The notes beneath the pieces were generated by a model. It was given only the letters and a program-made list of their open reading frames with translations. It was not told the DNA's origin and searched no databases. The position numbers were made by a program, and so were the translations under genes. From assembly GCA_002154345.1 (NCBI GenBank), contig MUNB01000135.1:1-43855 (forward strand): a DNA stretch of 43,855 bases. The letters are read 5' to 3'. Every line of letters starts with the position of its first letter. The first letter of the stretch is position 1. Below, piece after piece: positions 40,669 to 43,855 of the stretch. Source of the DNA: Streptomyces griseus (GTDB lineage: Bacteria > Actinomycetota > Actinomycetes > Streptomycetales > Streptomycetaceae).

Positions 40669-40923
40669 TCAGGCGTAGGTGATGGTCATGGCGTCCGGGC
40701 CGGGCAGCTGCCCGGTGACGGCGCGGTGGGCGGGGTCGTCCTCGGTGCAGACGAGACGGCCGCCGGGGGTGAGGGTCCACCCGGTGGTGGGGTCGCCCCG
40801 GTGGGTGGCGTTGGTGATCGCCTGGTCGGGGGTGTCGAAGTGGGGGGTGTACTCGTCGGGGTCGGTGGTGGTGCCGCAGATGTCGCAGACGGCGACCCAG
40901 CACACGCATCGGCGTACGGCCAC
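40669..40923 (-). CDS. Small zinc-ribbon-like AICE protein (84 aa)
   Basis: 84 aa. Begins VAVRRCVCWVAVCDICGTTTD: three Cys in CVCWVAVCDIC could bind zinc with a later Cys/His. GWTLTPGGRLVCTEDDPAHRAVTG follows. Related small proteins are common in Streptomyces plasmids and AICEs; role unknown. GTG 40923 with AGGAG 8 nt upstream. Terminator follows. Confidence 0.7.
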   Translation of the reverse strand: MAVRRCVCWVAVCDICGTTTDPDEYTPHFDTPDQAITNATHRGDPTTGWTLTPGGRLVCTEDDPAHRAVTGQLPGPDAMTITYA

Positions 40924-40934
40924 GGGGCTGCTCC

Positions 40935-41123
40935 TCAGATGTTGGGTATGGCGTCGAGGACGGCGGCGGCCATGTTGTTGATGGGGTCGGCGGCTCCGGT
41001 GGAGGCGAGGAAGAACCCGAACCCGGCGGCGGTGAACGCGCCGCCGGGCGTGAGGCTGCCGGACCTCAGGAGGAAGAACAGGACGAGTCCGAAGAGGGCG
41101 ACGAGGGAGAGGGTCACTGCCAT
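40935..41123 (-). CDS. Small membrane protein (SpdD-like position) of the AICE
   Basis: 62 aa with two hydrophobic helices (LSLVALFGLVLFFLLRSG and AFTAAGFGFFLASTGAA). In Streptomyces conjugative elements, small membrane Spd proteins aid plasmid spreading between hyphal compartments; this one's size and location between tra and the replication genes fit that, but similarity is only general. ATG 41123 has GGAAGG 9 nt upstream and lies inside the end of the 86-aa gene (stop at 41114), overlapping it by 10 bp. Confidence 0.72.
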   Translation of the reverse strand: MAVTLSLVALFGLVLFFLLRSGSLTPGGAFTAAGFGFFLASTGAADPINNMAAAVLDAIPNI

Positions 41124-41374
41124 GGGGCGGCCTTCCGATCGGTGGTCTGGGGTGGGGTGCCGGCCGCGTGGATGGTGCGGCTGTTGTTGAGGAGCCGTCG
41201 CCCGATGCGGAGCCGGGAGCGGTGACCGTGGCAGCGGCGGCAGACGATGACGGCCCGGCGGCGGGTGCGGACGCCGATGCCGGAGCATTTCCGGCACGGG
41301 GCGAACGGCTTCACCGCGCACAACACTGCGTAACCGGCGGCGGTGAGGAGGATGAGGAGGCTAGCGAGCGCCAC
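41114..41374 (-). CDS. Membrane zinc-ribbon protein (86 aa) of the AICE
   Basis: 86 aa. N-terminal helix LASLLILLTAAGYAVLCAV followed by a Cys4-like ribbon APCRKCSGIGVRTRRRAVIVCRRCHG, then a basic tail RSRLRIGRRLL. A DnaJ-type CxxCxGxG-like repeat pair is visible. Small membrane zinc-ribbon proteins like this sit next to tra in AICEs and are thought to help spread. Start GTG 41374 with weak RBS. Overlaps the next gene. Confidence 0.72.
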   Translation of the reverse strand: MALASLLILLTAAGYAVLCAVKPFAPCRKCSGIGVRTRRRAVIVCRRCHGHRSRLRIGRRLLNNSRTIHAAGTPPQTTDRKAAPWQ

Positions 41375-41429
41375 GGAGGGCTCACATCCCTTCGTCAGGC
41401 GGGTTTCCAGGTGTTTCCGCAGGTGGGCC

Positions 41430-41514
41430 GCTAGACGCTAGGTCGCAGCTCAGGGCGGGTTCGGGGTGCTAGCGGGGGTGCTAGACCTAGCAGTCGGGGG
41501 TGCTAGGTCTAGCA
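41430..41514. repeat. CTAG-rich direct and inverted repeats downstream of tra
   Basis: CTAG occurs seven times in 82 bp (41431, 41438, 41469, 41481, 41487, 41503, 41509), although it is a rare tetramer in high-GC actinobacteria. GGGGTGCTAG repeats three times (41463, 41475, 41497). A 13-bp perfect inverted repeat (41479-41491 with 41502-41514, 10-nt loop) follows the tra stop and may be its terminator. The set could also be the operator of a transfer regulator. Confidence 0.7.
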
Positions 41515-41526
41515 GCGCTGCTGGGG

Positions 41527-43605
41527 TCAGGCGGCAGCCTTGTTCTGGTTACGGCGGGTGATGGCGGTGGTGATGTCGGCGCGGTCGATGCCGCGCCGGT
41601 TCTTGCCCTCGCCGGTGTCGGTCTGGCCCCAGACCTGCCCGGCCTTGATGCCGTGGGGCTTGAGGGCGGCGGTGACGTTCTCGCCCTTCCACCCGCCGTA
41701 GACATCCGGCAGCGCGGTGGCCAGGCGGGCGGCGATCCGCTCGCACCACACGGCCTTCTCGTCCGGGGCGATGACCGAGAGGACATCGGCCAGCACATCG
41801 GACTGCCCGGACTTCTCGGGCCCGTTGCCGATGGCGTGGCCGGTGACGTTGCCGTACTCCTCGCGGACCTGGCGGGCGCGTGCGGCGATCTGCTCGGCGG
41901 CCACCGCGTCCACGAACGCCGACGCCACGATGCGCGGATCGTCACCTTCGCCGGCCATCCAGCAGATGCCCCGGTCCGAGCGGGAGAACATCGTGGCCCG
42001 GTACCCGGCCTTGTACATCGAGGTGCCGAGCACCATGTCGTTGGCGGGCTGTCCCATGACCTTGAGGCAGAACCGCAGCACCGCGTTGGCGCTGATTCCG
42101 GTGGGCAGCGACTTCGCGTCGGGCCGCTGAGTGCCGAACAGGGTCACGATGCCGAGGGCCGGGCCTCGCTTGACGAGGTCGGTGCAGATGGCTTCGATCT
42201 CCTTGCCGTGTTCCTCGTGCTCGAAGGGCACCTGGCACTCGTCGAACCCGGCGACGATCGGGTGCAGCCTCAGGCTCTTGTCGCTGGCGAGTTCGGGGGT
42301 GACCTTGGATTCCGGGCAGCGGGAGCGCGGCAGGGACTTGATGACCTTCGCCCGCCGGCGCAGCTCTTCCTTCAGCTCCCGCAGGGCGTCCAGGACGTAT
42401 TCGATGTCGTCGTTCTCCTCGCCTGCCCTGTAGCGGTGGCAGACGGGTTCGAGGGCTCCGAAGTCGCCGGTGCCCTTGAAGTCGAACGCGTGCAGCTCGG
42501 CGCGCGGGTCGAGTGCGGCGATGAGGAGGAACAGCCGCATCAGGAACGTCTTGCCCATGCGGGGGATCGAGCCGACGACGACGGCGGCGAACATCAGCGT
42601 CACGGACACGTCGCGCATGCGCTGGTCGTTGCCGAACACCACCGGCTTGAACAGGTCCACCTGCCCGGTCTTGAGGAGGGGCCAGGCGGGTTTGGTGGTC
42701 TCGTTCATCGGCTTGTCCCCGACCCACAGGACCAGGCGTCCTTCGTGTTCGGTGGGGTCGGGGGAGGGCCAGACGCAGCCGACCTTGCGGCGCAGCCCGG
42801 ACGCCAGCGGCTTGCGGGCCTCCATGATGTCCTCGGGTGTGACGCCGTAGGGGAGGTCGAGGTCGGCGCGGTAGCCGGGGCCGTCGCGGACGATTTCGCT
42901 GGTGAAGCGCAGCCCGTTCATGTCGCCGCCCTTCTTGATGGCGGCGCTGATCCGGCTGTTGCCGATGGAGTCGAGACCGCGCAGCACGATCGACCCCGTG
43001 AGTTTCTGTACCTCCGTCTTCAGGACGGCGGGGCCGATGACCGGGGCGTCGGGCTGCTGACCGGCCATACCGAGGAGCAGAACCCCGCCGGCGGCGAACG
43101 CGTACATGAGCGCGGGGGCCATGACGTAGAGCCAGAGGGCGAAGCCGACGCCGAACACGGCGGCGACCAGGGTGACCAGGCCGCGCAGCCGCACCCGCCC
43201 GGCCCGCAGCCGGGACAGGCGCATGTACTCCTCCACGTCCTCCGCACGGACGGCCGCCGCCCGCAGCGGGGCGGCTTCACGGTCCCAGACCCACCGGTTG
43301 GTGGTTGCGATGAACCGGCAGGCTCCCCGCGGCGACATCAGCGCGAGACGACCGGCGTACACCGGGAGCCGCACGCCGTGGAACAGGGCGCTGTATCCGG
43401 CGTTCGCGCCGGCGTGGCGGGCGGTGGCGGTGAAGTCGCGCCGGTCGGTCAGCCAACCAGCCAGGACCGGCTTGCGCTTCTCCACGCTCACCTTCGGCTC
43501 CGGCAGGGCGGGGTTGTCGACCGCGACCGGCGCGGTGGTCTCGTGGTCGTCGTCCAGGTCGGGGACCGGCCGCAGATGCGCGGCCGGGGCGGCGGTGTCC
43601 GTCAT
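41527..43605 (-). CDS. tra: FtsK/SpoIIIE-like Tra DNA translocase (conjugation)
   Basis: 692 aa. Two or three hydrophobic helices near residues 140-180 (LVTLVAAVFGVGFALWLYVM, MYAFAAGGVLLLGMAG) anchor it. The motor domain has Walker A VGSIPRMGKTF (Lys352) and a Walker B-like HPIVAGFDECQVPF; LFGTQRPDAKSLPTGI is the typical FtsK downstream motif. The C-terminal 80 residues form a winged-helix-like DNA recognition region (DVYGGWKGENVTAALKPHG). It pumps double-stranded element DNA between mycelia, the distinctive mode in Streptomyces. AGGAGGA lies 10 nt upstream of ATG 43605. The largest gene of the element. Confidence 0.92.
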   Translation of the reverse strand: MTDTAAPAAHLRPVPDLDDDHETTAPVAVDNPALPEPKVSVEKRKPVLAGWLTDRRDFTATARHAGANAGYSALFHGVRLPVYAGRLALMSPRGACRFIATTNRWVWDREAAPLRAAAVRAEDVEEYMRLSRLRAGRVRLRGLVTLVAAVFGVGFALWLYVMAPALMYAFAAGGVLLLGMAGQQPDAPVIGPAVLKTEVQKLTGSIVLRGLDSIGNSRISAAIKKGGDMNGLRFTSEIVRDGPGYRADLDLPYGVTPEDIMEARKPLASGLRRKVGCVWPSPDPTEHEGRLVLWVGDKPMNETTKPAWPLLKTGQVDLFKPVVFGNDQRMRDVSVTLMFAAVVVGSIPRMGKTFLMRLFLLIAALDPRAELHAFDFKGTGDFGALEPVCHRYRAGEENDDIEYVLDALRELKEELRRRAKVIKSLPRSRCPESKVTPELASDKSLRLHPIVAGFDECQVPFEHEEHGKEIEAICTDLVKRGPALGIVTLFGTQRPDAKSLPTGISANAVLRFCLKVMGQPANDMVLGTSMYKAGYRATMFSRSDRGICWMAGEGDDPRIVASAFVDAVAAEQIAARARQVREEYGNVTGHAIGNGPEKSGQSDVLADVLSVIAPDEKAVWCERIAARLATALPDVYGGWKGENVTAALKPHGIKAGQVWGQTDTGEGKNRRGIDRADITTAITRRNQNKAAA

Positions 43606-43684
43606 GCTGGTACTTCCTCCTGCTCGATGGGTGGAGAGGAAAGAGGGGCGGCCGGTTTCCTTGGCCGGGGCCGGCCGCCCCCGC

Positions 43685-43855
43685 TCAGCTCCGCTCGGCC
43701 TTGTGCACGGCCCGCTCAGCGAGCCTCACGCGCATCTCGGCGTCCTTGCGGGCCTGTCGGGCGGCCGCCTTGTCGGTGCGGGGGGCGGTGCGCTCGGCGG
43801 CCTTGGCGGCGGCCCGCATCCGGCGGTCCGGAGTGCGGGTGACCGGGCCGAGCGT
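43685..43855 (-). CDS. Small basic Ala/Arg-rich AICE protein (N-terminus cut by window edge)
   Basis: Only the last 56 codons are visible: TLGPVTRTPDRRMRAAAK...EMRVRLAERAVHKAERS then TGA at 43685. Charged, probably one long helix. It lies 79 bp upstream of tra on the same strand. No family recognised. Confidence 0.6.
   Translation of the reverse strand, partial: TLGPVTRTPDRRMRAAAKAAERTAPRTDKAAARQARKDAEMRVRLAERAVHKAERS

Larger units (their letters stand above)
35114..43855. mobile_element. Integrated AICE (partial), Prim-Pol type
   Basis: Contiguous minus-strand modules: tra (43605-41527), small proteins (41374-40669), methylase and 66-aa protein, prim-pol and Rep ATPase, xis and int next to tRNA-Ser(UGA). 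This is the layout of actinomycete integrative and conjugative elements replicating by a primase-polymerase (RepPP-like). The left boundary is the tRNA 3' end; the right end, with att and further transfer genes, is outside the window. Confidence 0.9.

Overview
This is a high-GC, linear-looking stretch of a Streptomyces-type actinobacterial chromosome. The grounds are strong G/C third-position bias, many GTG starts, GTGA start/stop overlaps, and a gene order (cydC, serS, pheA, a DtpA/Sco/ECuC copper operon, pepP, DUF5926, HtrA, tRNA-Ser) typical of the Streptomyces core. Numerous DnaA boxes suggest the region is not far from oriC. No rRNA, CRISPR array or secondary-metabolite cluster is visible.

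Positions 1-9000 hold the 3' end of a CydC-type ABC exporter, an orphan GAF-GAF histidine kinase resembling DevS/DosT, a HAD phosphatase, an F420-type LLM oxidoreductase and a KptA RNA 2'-phosphotransferase whose C-terminal stop appears lost. They end with a three-gene coupled operon on the minus strand: an M24-like protein, a fused alpha/beta hydrolase-SDR and a MerR regulator. Positions 9200-12850 hold a four-gene ABC-2 export operon (ATPase, permease, ATPase, permease). Positions 13000-17600 hold a coiled-coil protein of unknown role, a second HAD phosphatase coupled to serS, a 635-bp gene-free region with a tight DnaA-box cluster, and pheA.

Positions 17650-23900 are a minus-strand copper-handling operon: membrane protein, YcnI, Sco, ECuC (PCuAC), CopC-CopD fusion and Tat-exported DyP peroxidase DtpA. 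In Streptomyces this set feeds copper to cytochrome oxidase and the radical copper oxidase GlxA. Positions 24000-35000 are rich in signalling and envelope genes: two RsbW-like ATP-binding proteins, aminopeptidase P, a SpoIIE/PP2C-like protein with degenerate metal motifs, a primase-polymerase-like protein lacking the catalytic Asp pair, a secreted protein, DUF5926, a glycerophosphodiesterase and an HtrA protease.

From the tRNA-Ser(UGA) at 35024-35113 to the window edge lies most of an integrated actinomycete integrative and conjugative element (AICE). It carries a tyrosine integrase, Xis, an 11-bp-phased iteron array, a Rep ATPase, a primase-polymerase, a cytosine methylase, small membrane or zinc-ribbon proteins and an FtsK-like Tra translocase. 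The distal end and second att site lie beyond 43855. The iteron array, the xis-int hairpin and the CTAG-rich repeats are the least explained parts of the element.
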